Of a stretch of 10,077 bases of DNA, positions 1 through 6,879 are shown in pieces. Each line of letters opens with the position of its first letter. The first letter of the stretch is position 1. The position numbers and the translations under genes are program-made. This stretch comes from JBCDBL01 sp039183635 (GTDB lineage: Bacteria; Pseudomonadota; Alphaproteobacteria; Caulobacterales; Parvularculaceae): contig JBCDBL010000134.1 in assembly GCA_039183635.1 (NCBI GenBank), forward strand, positions 1 to 10,077, read 5' to 3'. A model generated the notes under the pieces. That model searched no databases, was not told the DNA's origin, and worked only from the letters and a program-made list of their open reading frames with translations.

Positions 1-6
1 CGTCCG

Positions 7-894
7 CTATTCCCAGGACCGGGACGCCTCGGCGCAGGGGCGGATGGTGAGGCCGTCCGGCAGCTCCGTCGCGGTGTCGCCGCAGGCGGCGTTCACCTGG
101 TCCTGGGTGAGGCCGAGGGCTTCGCTCAACTTCGCGCCGCTTAAATTCGCGTCGGAGAAGGTGGCGTTGTCGAGGGAGGCGTTGTCGAAGTCGACATTGG
201 TGAGGTTCGCGCCCTTGAAGGCCGCGCTTCTGACGTCGGCGCCGCCGAAGCTGGCGCTGTGGAGGTTCGCGCCGACAAAGGTCGCGCCGGTCAGATCCGC
301 GCCGTTGAACCGGGCGGCCTGGACATTGGCCCCGCCCAGGCGGGCGCCGGAGGCGATCGCCCGGGTGAAGTCGGCCCTGGCGAGATTCGCGCCGCGCAGC
401 ACCGACTGCAGAAGCACCGCCTCCCGGAAGGAGGCGCCGCCGATATTGCCGCCGGTGAGATTGGCGTTCGACAGGTCCGCCCGGGCGAAATCCGCGCCGG
501 TGAGAGTGGTTCCCTCAAACCCGGACCGCATCAACAGCGCGCCGCGGAAGTCCGCTGCGGTCATGTTGGAGCCGGAAAACAGAGCGTCCGACAAGTTCGT
601 CGCCTGGAAGTCCGACCCGATCAGGTCCTGCTCCACCGCGACGCGGCGGTGGGAGACGCCGTCGATTTCGTCGTTAATGGCGCCGACTTCTTCCTGGAAA
701 CGGCCGAGGGCTTTTCGGATCGTGGGACCGGCGGCGAATTTAAGGTCGCGCGCGGTCGCCTTCATGCCGGCGGCGATGATGTCGGCGCGATAACGCACGT
801 CCGGCGGCAGCTGGTTGCGCCAGCCGTCCGGGGAGAAAATGTAACCGACGACCGTCAATACGACCGCCAGTATGGTGACAAACACTACTCTCAT
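7..894 (-). CDS. Membrane-anchored pentapeptide-repeat protein
   Basis: A 295-aa protein. Residues 3-20 form a hydrophobic segment, either an uncleaved anchor or a signal sequence, which would place the body outside the cytoplasm. Residues 40-80 are a polar, probably helical linker. From about 93 to 258 the chain is a regular run of five-residue repeats of the A(D/N)Lxx / A(D/S)Fxx type. Rows repeat every ten residues, as expected for a right-handed quadrilateral beta-helix. The tail (261-287) carries two cysteines, C271 and C287, which could form a disulfide in the periplasm. I recall similar LTQxQ...AC...LPxGL...C tails in other alphaproteobacterial pentapeptide proteins. Function is unknown; the fold generally serves as a binding scaffold. 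It is not specifically Qnr/MfpA-like, since it has a membrane anchor. It is complete, ends in TAG, and is divergent from metG. Confidence 0.85.
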   Translation of the reverse strand: MRVVFVTILAVVLTVVGYIFSPDGWRNQLPPDVRYRADIIAAGMKATARDLKFAAGPTIRKALGRFQEEVGAINDEIDGVSHRRVAVEQDLIGSDFQATNLSDALFSGSNMTAADFRGALLMRSGFEGTTLTGADFARADLSNANLTGGNIGGASFREAVLLQSVLRGANLARADFTRAIASGARLGGANVQAARFNGADLTGATFVGANLHSASFGGADVRSAAFKGANLTNVDFDNASLDNATFSDANLSGAKLSEALGLTQDQVNAACGDTATELPDGLTIRPCAEASRSWE

Positions 895-928
895 ATGCCC
901 AAGATCCCCGCCTAAAATGTCCCCGTTA

Positions 929-956
929 ACTATATCGGCCGAAGAGGGACAGGCAA
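929..956 (-). promoter_or_regulatory. Candidate sigma-70 promoter for the pentapeptide-repeat gene
   Basis: Read on the minus strand, TTGCCT (956-951, 4/6 to TTGACA) and TATAGT (934-929, 5/6 to TATAAT) are separated by 16 bp. Transcription would start near 922, giving a leader of about 28 nt before the ATG at 894. This is a consensus match only, not mapped. Confidence 0.45.
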
Positions 957-1059
957 AGGCTTAAGTTTGAGGATAGGCTGAACCGGTTGACGGGCTGTTA
1001 AGATAAACGCCTGGATTAAACTAAGAATGCGACGCCGGCGGCAACGTCTATCGCTTTGA

Positions 1060-1071
1060 CGATCCGGATCG
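1060..1071. repeat. 12-bp perfect palindrome upstream of metG
   Basis: CGATCCGGATCG is a perfect 12-bp palindrome lying 46-57 bp upstream of the metG ATG, in the 222-bp intergenic region shared with the divergent pentapeptide gene. It could be a dimeric regulator site or chance. No T-box or other leader structure was recognised here. Confidence 0.3.
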
Positions 1072-1116
1072 CTTATATCTGCCTGCTTCGCCACGCTTTT
1101 TTTGAAAACGAGCCCC

Positions 1117-2826
1117 ATGACGCGCATTCTCATCACTTCCGCCCTGCCGTACATCAACGGCGTCAAACATCTCGGCAATCTCGTGGGCTCGATGCTGCCC
1201 GCCGACGTCTACGCCCGGTTTCAACGCGCGCGGGGACGGGAGACGCTGTTCATCTGCGCCACCGACGAGCATGGCACGCCGGCCGAACTCGCCGCCCTTG
1301 ACGCCGGTCAGGACGTCGCGGCGTATTGCGCGGAGCAGCATGCCCTGCAAAAGGACATCGGGGAGCGGTTCGGGCTGTCCTGGGACTGGTTCGGTCGATC
1401 TTCCGGTCCTGAAAACCATGTCCTGACCCAGCGGCTCGCAGAGCTGTTGGAGGACAAAGGTCTTATTGAAGAACGTGTGGACGAACAGATCTTCTCCATC
1501 GACGACGACCGGTTTTTGCCGGACCGCTATGTGGAGGGGAAATGTCCTCACTGCGATTTTGAAAAGGCGCGAGGGGATCAATGCGACAGTTGCGGCAACC
1601 TTCTCGACCCCACGGACCTGATCGAACCTTACTCCTCCGTCTCAGGATCGAAAAACCTTGAGACCCGGCAGACGCGGCATTTGTACCTTCTGCAATCGAA
1701 AATGACGGACCGCTTGCGCGCCTGGGTCGAAAGCAAGACGGAGTGGCCGCATTTGGCCAGATCCATCGCCAACAAGTGGCTGGATGAAGGTTTGAAAGAC
1801 CGCTCCATCACCAGGGATTTGAAATGGGGTGTGCCGGTGGTTCGCAATGGCGCGCCGCGGCCGGGCTTTGAAAACAAAGTTTTCTATGTCTGGTTCGATG
1901 CGCCGATCGAATATATCGCCGCCACCGAAGAATGGGCGGCGAAGACCGGCGCGGACGCGCAGACCTGGTGGCGGACCGACGCCGGCGCTGAAGACGTCAA
2001 GTACGTTCAATTTATGGGCAAGGACAATGTCGCCTTCCACACGGTGAGTTTTCCGGTGACAATGCTTGGCTCGCAGGAGCCGTGGAAAACCGTGGACACG
2101 CTGAAGAGTTTCAACTGGCTGACCTGGTATGGCGGCAAGTTTTCCACCTCCATGTCCCGCGGGATTTTCATGGATCAGGCGCTGGAGATCCTGCCGGCGG
2201 ACTATTGGCGCTATTACCTGATGGCGAACGCGCCGGAAGGGTCGGACACGTCTTTCACCCTTGAGCACTTCGCATCCGTGGTGAACAAGGATCTCGCCGA
2301 TGTTCTCGGCAACTTCGTGAACCGCATCCTGAAGTTCTGCAGATCGAAGTTCGGGGAGGCGGTTCCCGACGGCGGCGCCCCAGGCGCGCCGGAGCAGGCG
2401 CTGTATGCAGAACTCGACAGGCGCATCAAATCCTACACGGATTTTTTAGAAGAAATGGAGTTTCGCAAGGCGTTTGCAGAGTTGCGGGCGATCTGGGCGG
2501 CGGGCAACGAGTATTTGACGCAAGCTGCGCCCTGGGCGGCGTTTAAAACGGACCCTGAGGCCGCGGCCCTTGGGGTGCGAACGGGGATCAATCTCATTCG
2601 CGTGTTCGCTCTTCTTGCACACCCGGTCATACCGTTTACGTCGGAAAAAATTCTGGGCGCGCTTGGGCTTGATCAAGAGGCCGTGGAATGGCCGGATGGC
2701 TCGGCTGAAGTGTTGCTGAACGTTCTGCAGCCCGGTCACGCTTTCACAATTCCGGATGTTCTGTTTGCAAAAATCGACGACGACGCCCTCGCGGCGTGGG
2801 GAGAGCGTTTCGGCGCTGAGAGTTGA
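1117..2826 (+). CDS. metG: Methionyl-tRNA synthetase
   Basis: A class I aminoacyl-tRNA synthetase that charges tRNA-Met in the cytoplasm. With the ATG at 1117 it has 569 aa and begins MTRILITSALPYINGVKHLG, the usual MetG N-terminus, with HLGN (18-21) as the HIGH motif. A single zinc knuckle in the CP insertion has four cysteines: C143, C146, C156 and C159. The second signature is KFSTS (341-345) in place of KMSKS, as seen in a recognised subset of MetG enzymes. The anticodon-binding helical domain follows. There is no C-terminal Trbp111-like dimerisation domain, so this is the short form. An in-frame TTG at 1102 would add five residues, but the ATG matches the family start better. No strong ribosome binding site is visible for either start. 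It is divergent from the pentapeptide gene. Confidence 0.96.
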   Translation: MTRILITSALPYINGVKHLGNLVGSMLPADVYARFQRARGRETLFICATDEHGTPAELAALDAGQDVAAYCAEQHALQKDIGERFGLSWDWFGRSSGPENHVLTQRLAELLEDKGLIEERVDEQIFSIDDDRFLPDRYVEGKCPHCDFEKARGDQCDSCGNLLDPTDLIEPYSSVSGSKNLETRQTRHLYLLQSKMTDRLRAWVESKTEWPHLARSIANKWLDEGLKDRSITRDLKWGVPVVRNGAPRPGFENKVFYVWFDAPIEYIAATEEWAAKTGADAQTWWRTDAGAEDVKYVQFMGKDNVAFHTVSFPVTMLGSQEPWKTVDTLKSFNWLTWYGGKFSTSMSRGIFMDQALEILPADYWRYYLMANAPEGSDTSFTLEHFASVVNKDLADVLGNFVNRILKFCRSKFGEAVPDGGAPGAPEQALYAELDRRIKSYTDFLEEMEFRKAFAELRAIWAAGNEYLTQAAPWAAFKTDPEAAALGVRTGINLIRVFALLAHPVIPFTSEKILGALGLDQEAVEWPDGSAEVLLNVLQPGHAFTIPDVLFAKIDDDALAAWGERFGAES

Positions 2827-2835
2827 GCAATGCTC

Positions 2836-2863
2836 TTGTCTGGTGAACAGGCGCCGCTATGAT
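2836..2863 (+). promoter_or_regulatory. Candidate sigma-70 promoter for the DUF1499 gene
   Basis: TTGTCT (2836-2841, 4/6) and TATGAT (2858-2863, 5/6) are separated by 16 bp, just downstream of the metG stop. Transcription would start near 2870 and leave a leader of about 110 nt. No convincing metG terminator is seen in this 154-bp gap, so read-through from metG is also possible. Confidence 0.4.
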
Positions 2864-2980
2864 CGCGTTTTCCGCGAAGGCGTTTGGGACATTCCATGTC
2901 CTCTGCCATGATCGCCGCTTCTGCGCCGTGTAGGGGCGGCTTACACAATCCATAGTGCTACGGGCGGGGGCGTACGCTAA

Positions 2981-3721
2981 ATGTCGTTAAAAACAAGAAT
3001 AATCGTTTATCTTAGCATCCTTGCTGCGCTGACCGCGTTCGCTGTTGCGTCTGCGGGCCTTGGCTACAAAATTGGCGTCTTTAATCTTCAGGCGGCGTTT
3101 AAGGTCCTGCAATTCGGGGCCATGGCGGCGATGGCCGGCGCCGGGGTCGCGTTCATTGCGCTATTGGTCAGCGTCATCCCTGCGCCCCGGGCGATCGGCG
3201 CTGTGCCTCTCATCGCTCTTATCCTCGCAGCTTCCGCTGCAGCTACGCCTTTTGCAATGCGGCATCAGGCCTTAAAGGCGCCGCCCATACATGACATAAC
3301 GACGGATACGGTGAACCCGCCGCGCTTTGTTACAGTCCTTGAGAAGCGCAAAGAGGGGGAAAACGACACGGATTATGCAGGCGAGGAGATCGCCATTCAG
3401 CAACGTGAGGCGTACCCTGATATTCAACCGCTATACTTATCGCTCAATAAGGATGCAGCTTTCGCCGTGACGCTCGATGCGATCTCCCGGTCTGGGTGGG
3501 AGCTGCAAGCCGCCGCGCCCGTTGAGGGACGAATAGAGGCCACCGCCACAACGTTCTGGTTTGGGTTTAAAGACGATATAGTTATCCGCATACGCCAGGA
3601 AGCGGCCGGTCGAAGCCGCATAGATATTCGCTCCGCCTCTCGCGTCGGCATGAGCGATCTTGGCGCAAATGCGGCGCGTATCAAAAAACTCGTCAAAAAG
3701 ATGGAAGAAGGCGCCTCTTAA
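2981..3721 (+). CDS. DUF1499 family membrane protein
   Basis: A 246-aa protein with three hydrophobic segments in its first 95 residues (about 8-28, 43-65 and 72-92). A C-terminal soluble domain of the DUF1499 type follows (about 100-243). Recognisable family features are the IHDITTD...NPPRF stretch at the domain start, IEATATTFWFGFKDD near residues 188-202, and the terminal SRIDIRSASRVGMSDLG segment. The biochemical function of DUF1499 is unknown. The ATG at 2981 is preceded by a G-rich stretch (2961-2970) that can act as ribosome binding site. It follows metG by 154 bp and converges on the regulator gene, with 55 bp between the two stop codons. Nothing here links it to tRNA charging. Confidence 0.85.
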   Translation: MSLKTRIIVYLSILAALTAFAVASAGLGYKIGVFNLQAAFKVLQFGAMAAMAGAGVAFIALLVSVIPAPRAIGAVPLIALILAASAAATPFAMRHQALKAPPIHDITTDTVNPPRFVTVLEKRKEGENDTDYAGEEIAIQQREAYPDIQPLYLSLNKDAAFAVTLDAISRSGWELQAAAPVEGRIEATATTFWFGFKDDIVIRIRQEAAGRSRIDIRSASRVGMSDLGANAARIKKLVKKMEEGAS

Positions 3722-3784
3722 AGCGTCGTCGCATTTTTCGGACGACGAACCGCATGCGCTTCGGCTGGAACGCACTCTAAAGCG
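3722..3784. repeat. Probable alphaproteobacterial intergenic palindromic element
   Basis: The whole gap between the convergent stop codons has the make-up of a dispersed element that I recall from alphaproteobacterial intergenic regions: a GCATTTTTCGGACG core, an ACCGCATGCGC palindromic centre, and a GCTGGAACGCACTCTAAAGCG end. Nested inverted repeats are visible, including CGCATGCG flanked by CGAA and TTCG. The family assignment is from memory, not from a search. Confidence 0.4.
3724..3747. terminator. Hairpin between convergent genes
   Basis: CGTCGTC (3724-3730) and GACGACG (3741-3747) form a 7-bp stem around a 10-nt loop containing five Ts. The hairpin begins three bases after the DUF1499 stop codon. 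It lacks a downstream T-run, so it is a weak intrinsic terminator at best. It is also the left half of a larger palindromic element. Confidence 0.4.
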
Positions 3785-4493
3785 TAGGCGCCATGGGCGT
3801 GCTTTGTGTCACGCCGTTTCCTTCCGCATAAGCCTCAATGAGGTCAATGTTCGTAAAGTGGATATTTTTTATCCCTTCCACGGCGATTGCGCCTTCGGAT
3901 TTCAGCCGCGTAAATATTCTGGATACGGTCTCTACGGTCAAACCGAGGTGATCGGCGATGTCGCTGCGCGCCATTGGCAATGTGACGCGCCTTGCGCCCG
4001 GTCCGTTCAGGCGTTCCGCCTCATTCTTCAGGAACAATGCGATCTTTTCAGCCGGCGACATTCGCGCCAGCGCAAGCACGTGCCGCTGCATCGCTTCGTT
4101 TTGACCTGAAAGTTGCGGCAGGAGAGACGGCGTTTCCACCAAGGCGTCGTTAAAGGCTGTTCGGGCGATGGCGACGGCGCGGACGGGTTGCAACGCTTCC
4201 ACAGTGGCGCAGTAAACGCTGCGCGTCGGAAATCCGACAATATCGCCATGATGGTGGAATGAGAGCACGCATCTGCGCCCATCGGCAAGGTACGTCACAG
4301 CTCTCAACGCGCCCCGCACGATTACGAAGACTTTGCGCGCGATGTCGCCTTCGTAAAACAAGGATTCGGCGGCGCTAAGGTGTACTGTCTCGCTATATCG
4401 CTGCAAGCGATCTGCAATGAACGGGTCGGAGGTGAGCAAGCCTGGAAAACGCAAAACATCTTGTGAGGCGTGTGAATCGACGAAAGCGGCCAT
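3777..4493 (-). CDS. Crp/FNR-family transcriptional regulator, FixK-like
   Basis: A DNA-binding regulator of 238 aa from the ATG at 4493. I chose this start over the in-frame ATG at 4523 because GGGAG lies 7 nt upstream of it. Residues about 20-120 form the cyclic-nucleotide-binding-like beta-roll (FYEGD at 46-50, GDIVGFP at 83-89). A dimerisation helix spans about 128-160, and the winged helix-turn-helix lies at 176-203. The recognition helix has E188-x2-S191-R192, the FNR-type reader of TTGAT half-sites. There is no N-terminal cysteine cluster and only C75 and C95 are present, so it is not an oxygen-sensing 4Fe-4S FNR. It resembles FixK-type regulators controlled by upstream input. The CAP-type cAMP-binding set was not recognised. 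Two matching boxes lie upstream, one close enough for autoregulation. Its targets could include the adjacent redox locus, but this is unproven. Confidence 0.88.
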   Translation of the reverse strand: MAAFVDSHASQDVLRFPGLLTSDPFIADRLQRYSETVHLSAAESLFYEGDIARKVFVIVRGALRAVTYLADGRRCVLSFHHHGDIVGFPTRSVYCATVEALQPVRAVAIARTAFNDALVETPSLLPQLSGQNEAMQRHVLALARMSPAEKIALFLKNEAERLNGPGARRVTLPMARSDIADHLGLTVETVSRIFTRLKSEGAIAVEGIKNIHFTNIDLIEAYAEGNGVTQSTPMAPTL

Positions 4494-4558
4494 GATTTTT
4501 CTCCCACCCCCGTAAAGTCCCATAACGTCAGGTTGCTGCAGCGACCGAAGGCTTGTCT

Positions 4559-4572
4559 TTGATTTTGCGCAA
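4559..4572. promoter_or_regulatory. FixK/FNR-like box, proximal to the regulator start
   Basis: TTGATTTTGCGCAA fits TTGAT-N4-(A/C)(T/G)CAA and the TTG-N8-CAA core of FixK-type sites. The reverse strand reads TTGCG-N4-ATCAA. It lies 66 bp upstream of the regulator ATG at 4493, consistent with autoregulation. The regulator's E-x2-S-R recognition helix predicts this half-site. Confidence 0.5.
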
Positions 4573-4731
4573 GGCCGCCTGTAAAACTCGCGATTTAGGG
4601 AAGGGCGCCCGGAACCCTGGGATAGCGGCTCGGGATTATGGGGAAACCGACACGCGTTTGTGACGCGACACCTTGGTTTATGATGAACTCGAAGCCGTAT
4701 GGTCGGCGTTGGAAGCGGCGTCGACGGGGTA

Positions 4732-4749
4732 ATTGTTCAGAGCAACAAT
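4732..4749. repeat. 18-bp inverted repeat
   Basis: ATTGTT (4732-4737) and AACAAT (4744-4749) flank a 6-bp spacer CAGAGC. The symmetry suits a dimeric regulator site. The 10-bp gap between TTG and CAA does not fit FixK spacing, so a different regulator would be implied. Confidence 0.35.
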
Positions 4750-4797
4750 CATCATTCCAACCCAGCATCTCCGTAACACTGCGATGCGGATTTGAAA

Positions 4798-4811
4798 TTG
4801 ATTAGGCGCAA
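4798..4811. promoter_or_regulatory. FixK/FNR-like box, distal
   Basis: TTGATTAGGCGCAA has the same half-sites (TTGAT and CGCAA) and spacing as the box at 4559-4572, with a different 4-bp centre. It lies about 300 bp upstream of the regulator start and 58 bp beyond the stop of the leftward operon. It has no obvious promoter beside it. Confidence 0.4.
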
Positions 4812-4868
4812 ATAACAGGCGATTATCGCTGAATTCGTTGAGGCGAGACTGTCGTCGGCAGCGATCGC

Positions 4869-5678
4869 TTAAGCGCGTTTTAAATTCTCCGGCGCGACAC
4901 GGAAGTGAAACAGATCGTCGACACGGACGATCTCGCCCTCCGCCACCAGAGGGTCCGCGACGAGAGGCAAGATTTCGTCCTTCAGCGCCTCGCCGTTTGC
5001 GTCTGTGAGCAGGAGAACGGTTTCCCGGCCCGCTTCATCGACGGCGTAAAAGGATGGAGGAATTCCGCCGCGAATGCATAAAGCCGCGCACGCCTTGTGG
5101 GTTTTGCCCCGTCCTGGTCGCATGACGCCGAAAAAGCATTTCGTGTCCATGATCGCGCCTTTCAGCCGCACTGGGCCGAGAGCCTCGGTTGTCGGAGATG
5201 ACAGGCGCGCCTTGTCCGCGGCGTCGAACATGTCCAGGGGCGTGAGCCATTTGTCGAGGAGCAGGGGCACCTCCAACATCATCCGGCCTTTGCGTTCGAT
5301 CAGGACGCCGTTCACCGTCGCGGCCTGTCCTAAAACGCTGTCGAAGGGCAGGCCCGAAGTGCATTTGCCTTCGGCCACGACGAGAACCGTCCGCACCCCG
5401 CCGGGGGTTGCGGCGTCGGCGATGCGGATGATCGGGTAGGGCGCCTGGTCGAGGACGCCGGTGACGGCGAACGTCTCCCCCGTCAGCCAGGCGCCGGCGC
5501 CGGGATCGCTATGGAAATGCGTAAATGCAGCGCTAAGTCCGGTCGTCCCCAGCAACGCCAGGGGCGCCGCGCCCAGCCAGAACCGGCGGTCGACCTTTGG
5601 GGCTTTTGCGTAGCCCATGAAAAAATCGTCGCCGCCGTCATTGTCTTTCGGGGGAAGAACGCCAGGAACGAGGCTCAT
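4869..5678 (-). CDS. Membrane-anchored protein with a conserved-looking Cys/His motif
   Basis: A 269-aa protein of unknown function, last gene of the leftward redox operon. A short polar N-terminus with two arginines (R31, R32) precedes one hydrophobic segment (about 34-53). The rest is a soluble domain, probably periplasmic. Residues 60-150 resemble a beta-rich binding fold. Residues 174-208 carry a dense motif, DTKCFFGVMRPG followed by H194, C197, C201 and IRGGIPP. C181, H194, C197 and C201 could bind a metal or a cofactor, or form a disulfide. I recall this motif in uncharacterised proteins but cannot name a family. C106 is a further cysteine. The start overlaps the Rieske gene's stop (ATGA), with GAGGAGG 7 nt upstream, so ATG 5678 is preferred over the internal ATG at codon 21. 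Ends in TAA. Confidence 0.8.
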   Translation of the reverse strand: MSLVPGVLPPKDNDGGDDFFMGYAKAPKVDRRFWLGAAPLALLGTTGLSAAFTHFHSDPGAGAWLTGETFAVTGVLDQAPYPIIRIADAATPGGVRTVLVVAEGKCTSGLPFDSVLGQAATVNGVLIERKGRMMLEVPLLLDKWLTPLDMFDAADKARLSSPTTEALGPVRLKGAIMDTKCFFGVMRPGRGKTHKACAALCIRGGIPPSFYAVDEAGRETVLLLTDANGEALKDEILPLVADPLVAEGEIVRVDDLFHFRVAPENLKRA

Positions 5679-6733
5679 GCGTAGACCTCCTCAATCACAG
5701 CCGGCGGGGTGCGTGTGCCCGGCGGGTTCGCCTGCCGGTCCACGAACACGCGGCCGTTTTCGATTTTGACGTCGTAGGTGGCGATTTTCTCCGTGAACGG
5801 CGGCGGCGAGACGCCGTCATCCGGGCGAAACTGCCAGCCGTGCCAGGGGCAGGTGACGCAGCCGTCGACGATGCGCCCCTCGCCGAGGGGGCCGTTCTGG
5901 TGCTTGCAGGCGTTGGTGACGGCGGAGATTTTACCCTCGTAACGGAACACCGCGATACGTTCGCCGCCCGCCAGGGGCACGATGACGGCGCGGTTTTCCG
6001 GGATCGACATCGGGTCGCCGACCTCCACCCAATCCCCTTTGCCCTGTCGTTTCATGCTGCGGTCCGCGCCGTACTCCTTCAAACCGGCGGCCAAATGCAA
6101 TGTGCCGACGACAATGACGCTGGCGAGGGTGAGGGCCGGATAGAAAAGCGCCTTTTCGGTTTGCAAAAACCCGAGCGTGATGTGAACCACAAGCAATCCG
6201 TAGGCGATATAGACCAGCATGTGCAGCGCCTTCCACACCGGCGCGGAGAGGTTGGCGAGCCAGAAATCATGGCTGGTGGCGGCCATCACGAATAAGATGA
6301 TCAGGGCCGCGGCGCCCAGCGCCTCGAACGGAAATCCGGCGATCTGGTCATAGAGCGGATTGCTGACGAACAACGAGACAAGCGGATTGAGGGGGCCTCC
6401 GCCATGGTACCAGAGCGTCGCAAGGCCGCCATGGGCGAGGGCGATCATGAACGCCATAACGCCGAAATGGCGGCGATTGTAGAGCGCCGGCTTGAACCGC
6501 GGGCTGAGCCGGGCCAGCGGGCCGATCATCAAAATGACGGTCAGCATGACGAAGGCGCAACTGCCGAGCGCGCGCATGGCGAGGATCACGGGGTCGAACG
6601 TGTGGCCCGACGGATACGCCTGAAGCCCCAAAACGAAAAACGCGACAAGGTATGCAACGACGCCCAAAGCAAGGATGAGATCGTATACGGCCTTGTTGCC
6701 GTCCCAGAGAACAGCTTTGTACTGATGGCTCAT
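5675..6733 (-). CDS. Heme-b ferric-reductase-like membrane domain fused to a Rieske [2Fe-2S] domain
   Basis: A 352-aa predicted membrane electron carrier. About six hydrophobic segments (near 16-38, 54-72, 90-107, 132-152, 168-190 and 198-216) make up an N-terminal domain like ferric reductase/YedZ-type cytochrome b. H89, H101, H171 and H184 sit in or beside helices and are candidate heme ligands. After a short linker, residues 234-335 form a Rieske domain with C276-x-H278 and C295-x2-H298 (CPWHGW), a complete cluster-ligand set. The Rieske part resembles soluble Rieske ferredoxins more than the bc1 subunit. No NAD(P)H or FAD domain follows, so electrons must pass to or from a partner protein. 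The gene is coupled to both neighbours by ATGA overlaps; AGGAG lies 7 nt before the ATG. The electron donor and acceptor are unknown. Confidence 0.88.
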   Translation of the reverse strand: MSHQYKAVLWDGNKAVYDLILALGVVAYLVAFFVLGLQAYPSGHTFDPVILAMRALGSCAFVMLTVILMIGPLARLSPRFKPALYNRRHFGVMAFMIALAHGGLATLWYHGGGPLNPLVSLFVSNPLYDQIAGFPFEALGAAALIILFVMAATSHDFWLANLSAPVWKALHMLVYIAYGLLVVHITLGFLQTEKALFYPALTLASVIVVGTLHLAAGLKEYGADRSMKRQGKGDWVEVGDPMSIPENRAVIVPLAGGERIAVFRYEGKISAVTNACKHQNGPLGEGRIVDGCVTCPWHGWQFRPDDGVSPPPFTEKIATYDVKIENGRVFVDRQANPPGTRTPPAVIEEVYA

Positions 6734-6879
6734 TCAGCGTCTCCTGCAATCGCGTCGGGCAAGGCGGCGTTGACGGGGTCTTCCTTGCGCACGCTGACGC
6801 CGACGATGACCGCGGCGATGAGCGCCGGGAGCAGAAGCATCCAGATGTAAACGTGAAAACTGCGATGGGGGCGTCTCAC
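6730..6879 (-). CDS. 49-aa single-pass membrane protein (GTG start)
   Basis: A very small protein: a basic N-terminus (MRRPHRSFHVYIWM), one hydrophobic helix (about 11-30) and an acidic tail. The GTG at 6879 is chosen because it overlaps the previous stop as GTGA, with GGGGAGGA ending 6 nt upstream. An ATG further upstream (6919) would extend it by 11-14 residues inside the preceding gene and lacks comparable signals. Its stop overlaps the ATG of the heme-b/Rieske gene. The positive N-terminus suggests an N-in topology. It has no recognisable catalytic residues. By position it may be an accessory or assembly subunit of the heme-b/Rieske protein; this is inference from operon structure only. 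Confidence 0.7.
   Translation of the reverse strand: MRRPHRSFHVYIWMLLLPALIAAVIVGVSVRKEDPVNAALPDAIAGDAE

Larger units (their letters stand above)
4494..4868. other. 375-bp intergenic region upstream of the FixK-like gene
   Basis: No convincing gene is visible on either strand; only very short open frames such as 4680-4733 occur. The region contains two FixK/FNR-like boxes (4559-4572 and 4798-4811) and an 18-bp inverted repeat (4732-4749). It also holds a smaller inverted repeat, CGCGT-N5-ACGCG (4653-4667), and a perfect GGGCGCCC palindrome (4603-4610). It carries the promoter of the regulator gene and the 3' end of the leftward redox operon. No clear terminator was found for that operon. Confidence 0.6.

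Noticed and set aside
44..793. 249-codon plus-strand frame rich in Ser, Ala, Pro and Lys repeats
   Set aside because: Its periodicity is the mirror of the pentapeptide repeats encoded on the opposite strand. It has no ribosome binding site or family resemblance.
1642..2268. 208-codon minus-strand frame inside metG
   Set aside because: Shadow of metG; the translation is Arg/Gly/Val-rich without motifs.
4494..4523. Ten-codon N-terminal extension of the FixK-like regulator (ATG 4523)
   Set aside because: The ATG at 4493 has GGGAG at ideal spacing. The extension itself encodes that ribosome binding site and reads as low-value GLYGGGR sequence.
4680..4733. 17-codon plus-strand frame with an Arg-rich end
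   Set aside because: Too short, no ribosome binding site and no neighbours in the same direction; probably chance.
5840..6295. 151-codon plus-strand frame opposite the heme-b/Rieske gene
   Set aside because: Antisense to a well-supported membrane protein; no motif or start signal.
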